A DNA stretch of 64,000 nucleotides from Atlantibacter hermannii (GTDB lineage Bacteria > Pseudomonadota > Gammaproteobacteria > Enterobacterales > Enterobacteriaceae): contig LR134136.1 of the NCBI GenBank assembly GCA_900635495.1, positions 1,116,001 to 1,180,000 of the forward strand, given 5' to 3'. A program made the translations under genes and the position numbers. Below, one piece after another: positions 44,750-54,825 of this stretch (the first letter of the stretch is position 1; each line of letters opens with the position of its first letter). The notes under the pieces were generated by a model that made no database searches, had not been told where the DNA came from, and saw only the letters and a program-made list of their open reading frames with translations.

Positions 44750-46024
44750 ATGACAGATAAGCGCAAAGACGGCTCAGGCAAACTGCTGTACTGCTCTTTT
44801 TGCGGCAAGAGCCAGCACGAAGTGCGTAAACTGATTGCTGGCCCGTCAGTGTATATCTGCGACGAGTGTGTCGATTTATGCAACGACATTATTCGCGAAG
44901 AGATTAAAGAAGTGGCGCCGCACCGCGAACGTAGCGCGTTGCCGACGCCGCATGAAATTCGTAACCATCTGGACGATTACGTTATCGGCCAGGAACAGGC
45001 GAAAAAAGTCCTGGCGGTTGCGGTATATAACCACTACAAACGCCTGCGCAACGGTGACAGCTCCAACGGTGTTGAACTGGGCAAGAGCAACATTTTGCTC
45101 ATCGGTCCAACCGGTAGCGGTAAAACCTTGCTGGCCGAAACGCTGGCTCGCCTGCTTGACGTACCGTTCACCATGGCAGACGCCACCACCCTGACCGAAG
45201 CCGGTTATGTGGGTGAGGACGTTGAAAACATCATTCAGAAGCTGCTGCAGAAATGCGACTACGATGTGCAAAAAGCCCAGCGCGGCATTGTATACATCGA
45301 TGAAATCGACAAGATTTCCCGTAAGTCGGACAATCCGAGCATCACTCGCGATGTGTCCGGTGAAGGCGTCCAGCAGGCACTGCTGAAACTGATTGAAGGC
45401 ACCGTCGCTGCCGTTCCGCCACAGGGCGGGCGTAAGCATCCGCAGCAAGAATTTTTGCAGGTTGATACCTCTAAAATCCTGTTTATTTGCGGCGGCGCAT
45501 TTGCCGGTCTCGATAAAGTTATCGCCAACCGTGTGGAAACGGGCTCTGGCATCGGCTTTGGCGCGACGGTAAAAGGCAAATCTCAGAAAGCGACGGAAGG
45601 CGAGCTGCTGACTCAGGTAGAACCGGAAGATTTGATTAAATTTGGTCTCATCCCTGAATTTATCGGTCGTCTGCCGGTAGTTGCCACGCTGAGCGAGCTC
45701 AGCGAAGAAGCGCTGATCCAGATCCTCAAAGAGCCGAAAAACGCCCTGACCAAACAGTATCAGGCGCTGTTTAATCTGGAAGGTGTTGAGCTGGAGTTCC
45801 GCGACGAAGCGCTGGAAGCGATTGCCAAAAAAGCGATGTCCCGTAAAACCGGCGCGCGCGGCCTGCGTTCCATCGTGGAAGGCGCGCTGCTCGATACCAT
45901 GTACGATCTGCCGTCCATGGAAGATGTCGAGAAAGTGGTGATTGACGAGTCAGTCATCGGCGGTCAGTCAGAACCGCTGCTCATTTACGGCAAGCCGGAA
46001 GCGCAGCAGGCATCAGGCGAATAA
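44750..46024 (+). CDS. clpX: ATP-dependent Clp protease ATP-binding subunit ClpX
   Basis: ClpX is the hexameric AAA+ unfoldase that feeds ClpP. The 424-residue protein has the N-terminal zinc-binding domain (CSFCGKSQ... then CDECVDLC, four Cys), Walker A GPTGSGKT, Walker B IVYIDEIDKI, the pore loop GYVGEDV and the IGF-type ClpP-docking loop (ETGSGIGFGATVKGK). Length and sequence match E. coli. It is followed by a terminator and then the separately heat-regulated lon. Confidence 0.97.
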   Translation: MTDKRKDGSGKLLYCSFCGKSQHEVRKLIAGPSVYICDECVDLCNDIIREEIKEVAPHRERSALPTPHEIRNHLDDYVIGQEQAKKVLAVAVYNHYKRLRNGDSSNGVELGKSNILLIGPTGSGKTLLAETLARLLDVPFTMADATTLTEAGYVGEDVENIIQKLLQKCDYDVQKAQRGIVYIDEIDKISRKSDNPSITRDVSGEGVQQALLKLIEGTVAAVPPQGGRKHPQQEFLQVDTSKILFICGGAFAGLDKVIANRVETGSGIGFGATVKGKSQKATEGELLTQVEPEDLIKFGLIPEFIGRLPVVATLSELSEEALIQILKEPKNALTKQYQALFNLEGVELEFRDEALEAIAKKAMSRKTGARGLRSIVEGALLDTMYDLPSMEDVEKVVIDESVIGGQSEPLLIYGKPEAQQASGE

Positions 46025-46054
46025 TTCACCTGTTGTGACAATCAGTTAAAAATT

Positions 46055-46086
46055 ATAAGGGGGATTTTGTCCCCCTTTTATTTTTC
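46055..46086 (+). terminator. clpX terminator
   Basis: AAGGGGGA (46058-46065) and TCCCCCTT (46070-46077) form an eight-base stem with a TTTTG loop, followed by a T-rich tract. Confidence 0.9.
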
Positions 46087-46098
46087 CTGTATACCTGA

Positions 46099-46128
46099 CA
46101 TTGAATGTCCAGGAAACATCCCCATATA
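46099..46128 (+). promoter_or_regulatory. Sigma-32 (heat-shock) promoter of lon
   Basis: A CATTGAA -35 element (46099-46105) and CCCCATATA -10 element (from about 46120) sit about 14 bases apart, in the same context as the E. coli lon heat-shock promoter (AGGAAACATCCCCATATACT). lon starts about 80 bases downstream. Confidence 0.85.
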
Positions 46129-46206
46129 CTGTTCTACTTGTTGGTGATGCCGTGAATTTCACGTGCGCCCCATCGCCTGGCGGAAACTAAACTAAGAGAG
46201 AGCTCT

Positions 46207-48560
46207 ATGAATCCTGAGCGTTCTGAACGCATTGAAATCCCCGTGTTGCCGTTGCGCGACGTGGTGGTTTATCCGCACATGGTTATCCCTTTGTTCGTGG
46301 GACGGGAGAAATCTATCCGCTGCCTGGAAGCCGCAATGGATCATGACAAAAAAGTCATGCTGGTTGCGCAGAAAGAAGCGTCGACAGATGAGCCGGGTGT
46401 GAATGATTTGTTTACCGTGGAACCGTGGCGTCTATTTTGCAGATGCTGAAGCTCCCCGACGGTACCGTAAAAGTATTGGTCGAAGGTTTGCAGCGTGCGC
46501 GCATTACCGCGCTCTCTGACGATGGCGAGCACTTCTCTGCCCGGGCAGAATACCTGGAATCTCCCGCTATCGAAGAACGCGAGCAAGAGGTGCTGGTTCG
46601 CACCGCGATCAGTCAGTTTGAAGGCTACATTAAGCTTAACAAAAAGATCCCGCCTGAAGTGCTGACTTCGCTGAACAGCATCGACGACCCTGCGCGTCTC
46701 GCTGATACCATCGCTGCACATATGCCGTTGAAACTGGCCGATAAACAATCCGTGCTGGAAATGTCCGACGTGAATGAGCGTCTGGAATATCTGATGGCGA
46801 TGATGGAATCGGAAATCGATCTGCTGCAGGTTGAGAAACGCATTCGTAACCGCGTTAAAAAGCAGATGGAGAAAAGCCAGCGCGAGTACTATCTGAATGA
46901 GCAAATGAAAGCCATTCAGAAAGAACTGGGCGAAATGGACGATGCGCCGGATGAAAACGAAGCCTTAAAACGCAAAATCGACGCGGCCAAAATGCCGAAA
47001 GAGGCGAAAGAAAAAGCCGACGCTGAGTTGATGAAGCTGAAAATGATGTCGCCGATGTCCGCAGAAGCGACCGTAGTGCGCAGCTACATCGAATGGATGG
47101 TTCAGGTTCCGTGGAACGCGCGCAGTAAAGTCAAAAAAGACCTGCGCCAGGCCCAGGAAATTCTGGATACCGATCACTACGGCCTGGGCCGCGTGAAAGA
47201 TCGCATCCTCGAATACCTTGCTGTACAGAGCCGCGTCAATAAAATTAAAGGCCCGATCCTCTGTCTGGTTGGACCGCCGGGGGTAGGTAAAACCTCGCTG
47301 GGCCAGTCCATCGCTCGCGCGACCGGACGTAAATACGTACGTATGGCGCTGGGCGGCGTGCGTGATGAAGCGGAAATCCGCGGACACCGCCGTACTTACA
47401 TCGGTTCTATGCCGGGTAAACTGATCCAGAAGATGGCCAAAGTTGGGGTTCGCAACCCGCTGTTCCTGTTGGATGAGATCGACAAAATGTCGTCTGACAT
47501 GCGCGGCGATCCGGCTTCGGCGCTGCTTGAAGTGCTGGATCCAGAACAGAACGTGGCGTTTAACGATCACTATCTGGAAGTGGATTACGATCTCAGCGAT
47601 GTAATGTTCGTAGCGACGTCCAACTCCATGAATATCCCTGCGCCGCTGCTGGACCGTATGGAAGTGATTCGCCTGTCGGGCTATACCGAAGATGAAAAGC
47701 TGAACATTGCTAAACGCCATCTGTTGCCAAAACAGATTGAACGTAACGCCCTGAAAAAAGGCGAAATTACGGTAGACGATAGCGCAATCATCGGCATCAT
47801 CCGTTATTACACTCGTGAAGCGGGCGTGCGTGGGCTTGAGCGTGAAATTTCCAAACTGTGCCGCAAAGCGGTTAAACAGTTGCTGCTGGAAAAAGACCTT
47901 AAGCACATCGAAATTAATGGCGATAATCTGAAAGATTTCCTGGGCGTTCAGCGCTTTGACTATGGCCGTGCCGACAACGAAAACCGCGTCGGTCAGGTTA
48001 CCGGTCTGGCATGGACTGAAGTTGGCGGCGATCTGTTGACCATCGAAACCGCCTGCGTACCGGGTAAAGGTAAGCTGACCTATACCGGATCGTTGGGCGA
48101 AGTGATGCAGGAATCTATTCAGGCGGCCCTGACCGTGGTGCGCGCGCGCGCTGAAAAACTGGGTATTAATTCCGATTTTTACGAGAAGCGCGACATTCAC
48201 GTTCACGTACCGGAAGGCGCGACGCCGAAAGACGGCCCGAGCGCGGGTATTGCGATGTGTACCGCGCTGGTTTCCTGTCTGACGGGTAACCCGGTGCGCG
48301 CCGATGTCGCGATGACGGGTGAAATCACGCTGCGCGGGCAGGTGCTGCCCATCGGCGGTTTGAAAGAAAAACTGCTGGCTGCGCACCGTGGCGGTATTAA
48401 GACTGTCCTCATTCCTTACGAAAATAAACGCGATCTGGAAGAGATCCCGGATAACGTCATCGCCGATTTGGATATCCATCCGGTGAAACGTATTGAAGAG
48501 GTTTTAACCCTGGCGTTGCAGAATGAACCCTCGGGAATGCAGGTTGTCACGTCAAAATAG
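46207..48560 (+). CDS. lon: ATP-dependent protease Lon, with one apparent frameshift
   Basis: Lon is a soluble AAA+ serine protease that degrades misfolded and regulatory proteins. The protein has the N-terminal substrate domain (MNPERSERIEIPVLPLRDVV), Walker A GPPGVGKTS, Walker B FLLDEIDKM and the Ser-Lys catalytic dyad (Ser679 in PKDGPSAGIAM). The first frame ends at 46449 because one G is missing at 46419-46420 (VEPWRLF instead of VGTVASILQ); the rest is one continuous frame to 48560. The corrected product is 784 residues, as in E. coli. Most likely a sequencing deletion. Confidence 0.95.
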
Positions 48561-48591
48561 TGACCTGACGCAAACTGCATAGATAAAATCA

Positions 48592-48629
48592 GAGCTGGTA
48601 AGCGATTTGGTGCTTGCCAGCTTTTTTTT
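48592..48629 (+). terminator. lon terminator
   Basis: AGCTGGTAAGC (48593-48603) and GCTTGCCAGCT (48612-48622) form a stem with one mismatch pair, followed by eight T residues. Confidence 0.92.
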
Positions 48630-48770
48630 GTATCGCTAATTTAGATGGCTGACTGCTTATGGCATCAACCAATGCTGTTGTAAGGGCATGACAGGCCTGA
48701 TATAACTGCTGCGCGGTCGCTTCATGAAGGATTCGGGAGCGATATAAATAATAAAGAGAGGAAGAGAAGA

Positions 48771-49043
48771 GTGAATAAATCTCAACTGATAGACAAAATT
48801 GCCGCTGGTGCTGATATTTCTAAAGCCGCGGCTGGACGTGCGTTAGATGCTTTGATTGGCTCTGTTACTGATTCTCTGAAATCCGGAGATGAAGTGGCTT
48901 TAGTTGGTTTTGGTACTTTCTCTGTTCGTGAGCGTGCAGCCCGTACTGGCCGCAACCCGCAAACCGGCAAAGAAATCACCATTGCAGCTGCAAAAGTACC
49001 GGGATTCCGTGCAGGCAAGGCACTGAAAGACGCGGTAAACTGA
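48771..49043 (+). CDS. hupB: DNA-binding protein HU-beta
   Basis: HU-beta is a small nucleoid protein that bends DNA as a homodimer or with HU-alpha. The 90-residue protein (MNKSQLIDKIAAGADISKAA, then the DNA-binding arm RTGRNPQTGKEITI) is nearly identical to the E. coli protein. Translation probably begins at a GTG at 48771; AGAGAGGAAGAG precedes it. It has its own terminator and is followed by ppiD. Confidence 0.97.
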   Translation: MNKSQLIDKIAAGADISKAAAGRALDALIGSVTDSLKSGDEVALVGFGTFSVRERAARTGRNPQTGKEITIAAAKVPGFRAGKALKDAVN

Positions 49044-49073
49044 TTTTTCCCTCTACGGTTTCGATGGTAAAGG

Positions 49074-49106
49074 GCAAGGGCGCATCGTGAGATGTGCCTT
49101 TTTTAT
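49074..49106 (+). terminator. hupB terminator
   Basis: AAGGGCGCATC and GATGTGCCTT form a stem with a GTGA loop, followed by TTTTTATT. Confidence 0.88.
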
Positions 49107-49256
49107 TATATGGGGTGACTTTTTAATCCTGTGGGCTGACAACCGCCCCGGTTTCTTGTCACAATACGCCTTTGCGCGAAGCGGCACCCTGATTCACGAC
49201 CCTGCGGTGAGCGCCAGCGAGATTTACTGTCATCTACAGCGGAGCGTTGTTACACC

Positions 49257-51131
49257 ATGATGGACAACTTACGTACGGCCGCGAACAGCGTCGTACTCAA
49301 GATTATTTTCGGTATCATTATCGTGTCGTTCATATTGACCGGCGTGAGCGGCTACCTGATTGGCGGTAACAGTAATTACGCCGCAAAAGTGAACGGCGAA
49401 GAGATTAGCCGCGGCCAGTTTGAAAATGCGGTCGCCAGCGAGCGTAATCGTCAACAACAGCAGCTTGGCGATCAATACTCTGAACTGGCTGCCAATGAAA
49501 ACTACGTCAAAGCCATGCGCCAACAGGTGCTGTCGCGCATGATCGATGAGGCGCTGCTTGATCAGTATGCGAAAAAACTTGGCCTCGGCATCAGCGACGA
49601 ACAAATCAAACAGGCGATTTTTAAAGAACCCGCCTTCCAGTCTAACGGCAAATTCGATAACGCCCGTTATACCTCCATCATCAATAACATGGGCATGACG
49701 CCAGACCAGTATGCCCAGGCGCTGCGTAATCAATTAATGACGCAACAGCTGATCAACGCCGTGGTCGGCACCGATTTCATGCTGGCTAACGAAACCGATG
49801 AGCTGGCAGCGTTGGTTGCGCAGCAGCGTGTCGTACGTGAAGCGACGATTGATGTTAATGCTCTTGCCGCCAAACAGACGGTGAGCGATAGCGAAGTTAA
49901 CAGTTTCTATGAGCAGAACAAAAACCGCTTTATCGCGCCGGAACAGTTCCGTGTTAGCTACATCAAACTTGATGCCGCTGCCATGAACGAAAACGCCAGC
50001 GATGAAGAGATCCAGGCCTGGTACGATGAACATCAGGATCAGTACACCCAGCCGCAACGCAAACGCTACAGCATCATCCAGACCAAAACGGAAGATGAAG
50101 CCAAAGCGGTGCTGGATGCCCTGAAGGCCGGTTCCGATTTTGCTACGCTCGCGAAGCAAAAATCCGCTGATATTATTTCTGCCCGCAACGGCGGCGATAT
50201 GGGCTGGCTGGAAGATGCGACGACGCCGGAAGAACTGAAAAACGCTGGTCTGAACGAAAAAGGCCAGTTGTCGGGCGTGATTAAATCCTCTGTCGGCTTC
50301 CTGGTGGCTCGCCTTGACGACGTGCAGCCCGCCCAGGTAAAACCGCTGGCGGAAGTTCGCCAGGCCATTGCTGATAAAGTAAAACAGGAGAAAGGGCTGA
50401 CGGCCTATTTCGCCCTGCAGCAGAAAGTGAGCGATGCGGCGAGCAATGATAACGAATCCTTAGCGGGTGCAGAGCAGGCCGCGGGCGTGAAAGCCGTTGA
50501 AACTGGCTGGTTTGGCCGTGATAACCTGCCGGAAGAGCTGAATTTCAAACCGGTAGCGGATGCGATTTTCAACGGTGGTTTGGTTGGTGAAAACGGGACG
50601 CCGGGCAGCAACTCCGACATTATCACTGTCGAAGGCGATCGTGCATTTGTGCTGCGTGTGACCGAGCATAAACCCGAGGCGGTTAAACCGTTGGCGGAAG
50701 TCCGCGATCAGGCTGTTGCTGATATCAAGCATCAGAAAGCGGAGCAGCAGGCCAAACTGGACGCCGACAAGTTGATTAGCGCCTTGAAAGCAGGTAAAGG
50801 CGATGATGCGCTGAAAACGGCAGGCCTGAGTTTTGGTACTGCCAAAACGCTGAGCCGTAGCGGTCAGGACCCGATTTCACAGGTGGCATTCACATTGCCG
50901 TTACCTGCTAAAGACAAACCGTCCTACGGTGTGGCTAACGATATGCAGGGCAATGTGGTGATCGTCGCCCTTGATGAAGTCCGTAGCGGCACGCTGCCGG
51001 ACGAGCAGAAGAAAGCCATGACGCAGGGCATCACGCAAAACAACGCGCAAATCGCCTTCGATGCGCTGATGACCAATCTGCGCAAAGAAGCAAAAATCAA
51101 AATGGGCGACATCATCGAGCAGCAGCAATAA
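49257..51131 (+). CDS. ppiD: Periplasmic folding chaperone PpiD
   Basis: PpiD is an inner-membrane-anchored periplasmic chaperone near the SecYEG translocon. The 624-residue protein has an N-terminal signal anchor (~residues 15-36, VLKIIFGIIIVSFILTGVSG), a SurA-like N-domain, a parvulin-type PPIase domain (~265-355, with ARNGGDMGWLEDATTPEELK) and a second C-terminal region. Length and layout match E. coli PpiD (623 residues). It lies between hupB and ybaV. Confidence 0.96.
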   Translation: MMDNLRTAANSVVLKIIFGIIIVSFILTGVSGYLIGGNSNYAAKVNGEEISRGQFENAVASERNRQQQQLGDQYSELAANENYVKAMRQQVLSRMIDEALLDQYAKKLGLGISDEQIKQAIFKEPAFQSNGKFDNARYTSIINNMGMTPDQYAQALRNQLMTQQLINAVVGTDFMLANETDELAALVAQQRVVREATIDVNALAAKQTVSDSEVNSFYEQNKNRFIAPEQFRVSYIKLDAAAMNENASDEEIQAWYDEHQDQYTQPQRKRYSIIQTKTEDEAKAVLDALKAGSDFATLAKQKSADIISARNGGDMGWLEDATTPEELKNAGLNEKGQLSGVIKSSVGFLVARLDDVQPAQVKPLAEVRQAIADKVKQEKGLTAYFALQQKVSDAASNDNESLAGAEQAAGVKAVETGWFGRDNLPEELNFKPVADAIFNGGLVGENGTPGSNSDIITVEGDRAFVLRVTEHKPEAVKPLAEVRDQAVADIKHQKAEQQAKLDADKLISALKAGKGDDALKTAGLSFGTAKTLSRSGQDPISQVAFTLPLPAKDKPSYGVANDMQGNVVIVALDEVRSGTLPDEQKKAMTQGITQNNAQIAFDALMTNLRKEAKIKMGDIIEQQQ

Positions 51132-51172
51132 TCGAGATGTCTCGCACCTAAATGCAATTTATTGCAAAACAC

Positions 51173-51197
51173 AAAGGCCGCTTTCGCGGCCTTTTCC
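51173..51197 (+). terminator. ppiD terminator
   Basis: AAAGGCCGC and GCGGCCTTTT form a nine-base stem with a TTTC loop. Confidence 0.9.
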
Positions 51198-51277
51198 ATT
51201 TCTGTTCATTGCTGTTTGTTGTGTCTCTCCTGGCCCGATAAGGTGGCGTTGCTGTCAACAAACAAGGAGAAAACAGC

Positions 51278-51649
51278 ATGAAACAAGGCGTTAAAGCATT
51301 TTGTCTGGCGATGGTTATCGCATGCGGTATCACCAGTTACCCGGCGCTGGCGGCGCAATCTACCGCCAAAGCGGAGGCGGTTACGGCGAAAGCTGAAGGC
51401 AGCCCGGCGGCTCAGGCAAAAGAAAAAGCGGCAAAAGCTAACGAAAGCGAGGAACGCACCGTCAGCATTAATACAGCGAGCGCGGATGAGCTTGCCGCCG
51501 CGCTAAATGGGGTGGGAATGAAAAAAGCTCAGGCAATCGTCAACTACCGTGAAGAAAATGGTCCCTTTAACAGCATTGACGATCTGAAACAGGTGCCGGG
51601 CATGGGAAATTCACTGGTTGAACGTAATCTGGCGCGCATAAAACTGTAA
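51278..51649 (+). CDS. ybaV: Helix-hairpin-helix DNA-binding protein YbaV (ComEA-like)
   Basis: The 123-residue protein has a signal peptide (MKQGVKAFCLAMVIACGITSYPALA, cut near residue 26), an Ala/Lys/Glu-rich linker and a C-terminal pair of helix-hairpin-helix motifs (NTASADELAAALNGVGMKKA, then LKQVPGMGNSLVERN). This is the ComEA DNA-receptor fold, so a periplasmic DNA-binding role is likely. No other competence gene lies nearby. Confidence 0.93.
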   Translation: MKQGVKAFCLAMVIACGITSYPALAAQSTAKAEAVTAKAEGSPAAQAKEKAAKANESEERTVSINTASADELAAALNGVGMKKAQAIVNYREENGPFNSIDDLKQVPGMGNSLVERNLARIKL

Positions 51650-51809
51650 GCGGCAAGCTGGTCACCTTGCAGAGTGGAGATTCTTTGCCAGGATATAGAG
51701 GTCATACCAGTGGTATGACCTCTTACTCTCATAACATTAACCGTCACGTAAATCCGTCACGCCATTCTGGCGGCGGAGGGGTAGGCGGAATAATAAGGGC
51801 CCTGGCGCT

Positions 51810-52214
51810 ATGCAGACACATATTAAAGTACGCGGTTACCATCTGGATGTTTATCAACACGTGAATAACGCACGCTATCTCGAATTCCTTGAAGAAGCAC
51901 GTTGGGATGGTTTAGAGCAGGAAGAAGGCTTTCAGTGGATGACGGCGAACCGCATTGCTTTTGTGGTGGTGAATATCAATATCAATTATCGACGTCCGGC
52001 AGTGCTGGGGGATTTACTCAAGGTATCAAGCCAGGTTGAGCAGTTAAATGGTAAAAGCGGCGTATTAAGCCAGGTCATCACACTTGAGCCGGAAGGGCAG
52101 GTTGTGGCGGATGCGCAAATTACCTTTGTCTGTATTGATTTAACAACGCAGAAAGCCTTGCCGCTGGAAGGCGAACTGCGGGAGAGACTGGCGGCAATGG
52201 TCGGTAAAGCCTGA
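51810..52214 (+). CDS. fadM: Long-chain acyl-CoA thioesterase FadM
   Basis: FadM is a hotdog-fold thioesterase that hydrolyses long-chain acyl-CoAs (such as 3,5-tetradecadienoyl-CoA) during beta-oxidation of unsaturated fatty acids. The 134-residue protein has the YHLDVYQHVNNARYLEFLEE motif with the catalytic Asp near residue 13. It matches E. coli FadM (YbaW) closely. The gene stands alone between ybaV and the convergent queC. Confidence 0.95.
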   Translation: MQTHIKVRGYHLDVYQHVNNARYLEFLEEARWDGLEQEEGFQWMTANRIAFVVVNININYRRPAVLGDLLKVSSQVEQLNGKSGVLSQVITLEPEGQVVADAQITFVCIDLTTQKALPLEGELRERLAAMVGKA

Positions 52215-52217
52215 TAA

Positions 52218-52248
52218 AAAGGGCGGTAAAACCGCCCCTGTTATTTTT
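52218..52248. terminator. Hairpin terminator between fadM and queC
   Basis: GGGCGGT and ACCGCCC pair around AAA and are followed by CTGTTATTTTT. The stem lies between convergent stop codons and can serve both genes. Confidence 0.85.
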
Positions 52249-52259
52249 GACGCCTGGCG

Positions 52260-52955
52260 TCACGGAAGATCCATCTTGCGTTTCAGTTGCGCCATTACGC
52301 CTGTTTTGTCAGCAAGATACTGATTTAACCCGTTAGCACGGAGATGGCAGGCCGCGCATTCACCGCAACCATCGCCTTTGATGCCGTTATAGCAGGTCAG
52401 GGTTTCGTTACGCACTAAATCCAGTTTGCCCCAGCGATCCGCCAGCGCCCAGGTTTCGGCTTTATTAAGCCACATTAACGGCGTTTCAAAACGGATGTTG
52501 CTTGCCATGCCCAGGTTCACTGCATGATGGAGTGCTTTGACGAACTCGTCGCGACAATCCGGGTAGCCTGAAAAATCGGTTTCGCATACCCCGGTGATGA
52601 TCGCTTCAGCCTGAACCTGGTAGGCATAAATGGCAGTAAGGGTCAAAAACAGAATATTGCGCCCCGGTACAAACGTGCTGGGAATGCCGCTGGCGTCAGG
52701 ATCGTAATCCGGCACCGGAATACTGTCACGCGTCAGGCTGCTGACCGCCAGTTCGTTCAACAGACCGACATCCAGAACTTTATGGGCGCGGGCACCGAGT
52801 TTATGCGCCAAATCCTTCGCAATATCATTTTCCGCACGATGGCGTTGGCCGTAATCGAAAGTGACGCAATGCACCTCGTCATACTGATTCAGCGCCTGAA
52901 TCAGGCAGGTGGTGGAGTCTTGTCCACCGCTAAAAACCACAACGGCACGTTTCAT
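52260..52955 (-). CDS. queC: 7-cyano-7-deazaguanine synthase QueC
   Basis: QueC converts 7-carboxy-7-deazaguanine to preQ0 with ATP and ammonia in queuosine biosynthesis. The protein has the PP-loop SGGQDSTT near the N-terminus and a C-terminal zinc site with Cys in CYNGIKGDGCGECAACHLR. I chose the ATG at 52955 (MKRAVVVFSGGQ), giving 231 residues as in E. coli; an in-frame codon two residues upstream is less likely. It is upstream-adjacent to ybaE's 3' end and in the same direction. Confidence 0.95.
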   Translation of the reverse strand: MKRAVVVFSGGQDSTTCLIQALNQYDEVHCVTFDYGQRHRAENDIAKDLAHKLGARAHKVLDVGLLNELAVSSLTRDSIPVPDYDPDASGIPSTFVPGRNILFLTLTAIYAYQVQAEAIITGVCETDFSGYPDCRDEFVKALHHAVNLGMASNIRFETPLMWLNKAETWALADRWGKLDLVRNETLTCYNGIKGDGCGECAACHLRANGLNQYLADKTGVMAQLKRKMDLP

Positions 52956-53025
52956 CGTCAACCTTTCTTTCGCTTATTCATCTTGCGCCTATGGTAGCGC
53001 CAGAGGATGAGCGCCACCAGCTTCT

Positions 53026-54726
53026 TCATTGCGTACCGGGAGGGGGAAGCCAGGCACGGGTAAAGTCAAACCAACCCCGGGCATTCAGGCGGATCCCGTT
53101 TACACCCGGCGGCGCACTGACCTGATAACGGTAATTAAACAGCGGGGTGATGGCTGCCTCTTCCATCAAACCGGTATAAACGGCGCGCATTCCCTCGCGG
53201 CGCTGGGTTTCATCTTTTTGACGCTGTACCGCGTCGAGGGTGCTCTGGAGATGGGCAAACTGACGGGGGGTAAGCACATGCGGCCAAAGCATATCGCAGC
53301 GTAACCACTGTTCCAGCGTGAATTCCGGCGACTCGCCAATCAACCGATCGCCCATGATCACATCCGCTTCGCCGAGATGCGGGCAACCATGCCAGGTTTT
53401 GGCCGGATGGAAATACACAGTCAGCTCACATCCCTTCGCCGCGAGATAGCGTTTGAGCTGTTCGGCCATGGCATGCAATTCCACAGGCAGGTGATATACC
53501 AGCGTCAGCGAGGCGGGCAACGGCGTGTCATCAGACTGCCACTCCGGAAGACGCCAGCCGGGCAGCATTTCGCTGCTCGGGGTGATAAGCCCTTCATCCA
53601 GCGGCAGCGTATCCAGCATGCCGCTGTGATGGATAAGCTCGATAAGATAACGCGCCTGACCCGGTGATAACTTCCCTTCCTGACGCAGCGCCAGATAGCA
53701 AAACCCCAGGCTTATGCTGTTGCTGACCGGCCGTAAATGTACCAGCTCGTCCTGTTGTCCAATGGCGATTTGCACCGGGTGACGGCAGCTGGTACCCATT
53801 TCCTGATCGAACAACTGGGGTGTGATCCAGTATTCCACTGCTTTTAATAAAGGATGGCTGAGATGCCAGAACTCATGGCTTTCCAGACGGACCAGATCCG
53901 GTTCGAACCGCGTGAGACGAAACGGCCCGCAGCCGATTGTCGGTTCATCCGGATGCCCGAGGCGGCTGCAATACAGCGCCAGACGATGCGCCAGCCAGTA
54001 ATCCGGGCGATGAAGCGTGATGCGCAGACACAGCGCATGAACGACATCAACACACGCCACGCTGGCAAAGAGCCGGGCGATTTCGCGATCCGCTAACAGC
54101 GCCTGTAGGGCGTACTGTAATTGCGTCGCCTCGACCGGTTTGCCGTTGTGCCAGTGTAATGTTGGGCGCAGATAAAAATCCCAGCGCAGGCCATCCGGGG
54201 AAATCTGCCAGTGATGGGCCAGATCGCCCCGGGGATATTCGCCGTTGTCATCAAACCGCGTTAGCCCTGCATGGATTTGACCGGCCAGATGCTGTTCTGC
54301 ACGTCCCGGTAAAAAGCCGGGCGTCAGCGGTTCGAGCGGACGGTAGTAAGGTATGCGCAGGGTAGGCGTGTCGTTTTGCCACTGACCACCTAAAAACGGC
54401 TGCAATAAATGACGCAACTGGTCCGGTGCCAGTTGGGCCAGTTCCAGCGCATTTTTATGCTGGCCGCGATTAAGCACCTGTTCCATCATCCCGGCCCGAA
54501 CATGCTCAGGCGTCACCAGGAATGTTAACCGGCCTCGTTTTCCGCGTCCGGCTTGGGCCTGCCAATTGAGCCAACCCGCATCAGCCAACTGGCCTAAAAG
54601 CGTCCGGATATGCCGCTCGCTACAAAAACAGCGCTCCGCCAGCTCCGCGACGGTGACCTGCTGCGGTTCGCCAGCAGAAGGTTGCCATAAACGTTGAAAC
54701 TGATTGAGTCGGTTAACAAGGCGCAT
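53026..54726 (-). CDS. ybaE: SgrR-family transcriptional regulator YbaE
   Basis: The 566-residue protein has an N-terminal winged helix (~residues 1-75, VTVAELAERCFCSERHIRTLL) fused to an extracytoplasmic solute-binding-protein type 5 domain (~110-560), the architecture of SgrR. SgrR activates the sgrS small RNA under glucose-phosphate stress; the ligand and targets of YbaE are unknown. It has no signal peptide, so it acts in the cytoplasm. It is divergent from cof. Confidence 0.92.
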   Translation of the reverse strand: MRLVNRLNQFQRLWQPSAGEPQQVTVAELAERCFCSERHIRTLLGQLADAGWLNWQAQAGRGKRGRLTFLVTPEHVRAGMMEQVLNRGQHKNALELAQLAPDQLRHLLQPFLGGQWQNDTPTLRIPYYRPLEPLTPGFLPGRAEQHLAGQIHAGLTRFDDNGEYPRGDLAHHWQISPDGLRWDFYLRPTLHWHNGKPVEATQLQYALQALLADREIARLFASVACVDVVHALCLRITLHRPDYWLAHRLALYCSRLGHPDEPTIGCGPFRLTRFEPDLVRLESHEFWHLSHPLLKAVEYWITPQLFDQEMGTSCRHPVQIAIGQQDELVHLRPVSNSISLGFCYLALRQEGKLSPGQARYLIELIHHSGMLDTLPLDEGLITPSSEMLPGWRLPEWQSDDTPLPASLTLVYHLPVELHAMAEQLKRYLAAKGCELTVYFHPAKTWHGCPHLGEADVIMGDRLIGESPEFTLEQWLRCDMLWPHVLTPRQFAHLQSTLDAVQRQKDETQRREGMRAVYTGLMEEAAITPLFNYRYQVSAPPGVNGIRLNARGWFDFTRAWLPPPGTQ

Positions 54727-54825
54727 AATAAATCCGGAACAATTTTTGAAAAGTATTCACTATTTGTTCCGGATATACCAGGCAATACTGCATGCTGTGT
54801 TTGAGCAACGAGAGAGCGAACAACC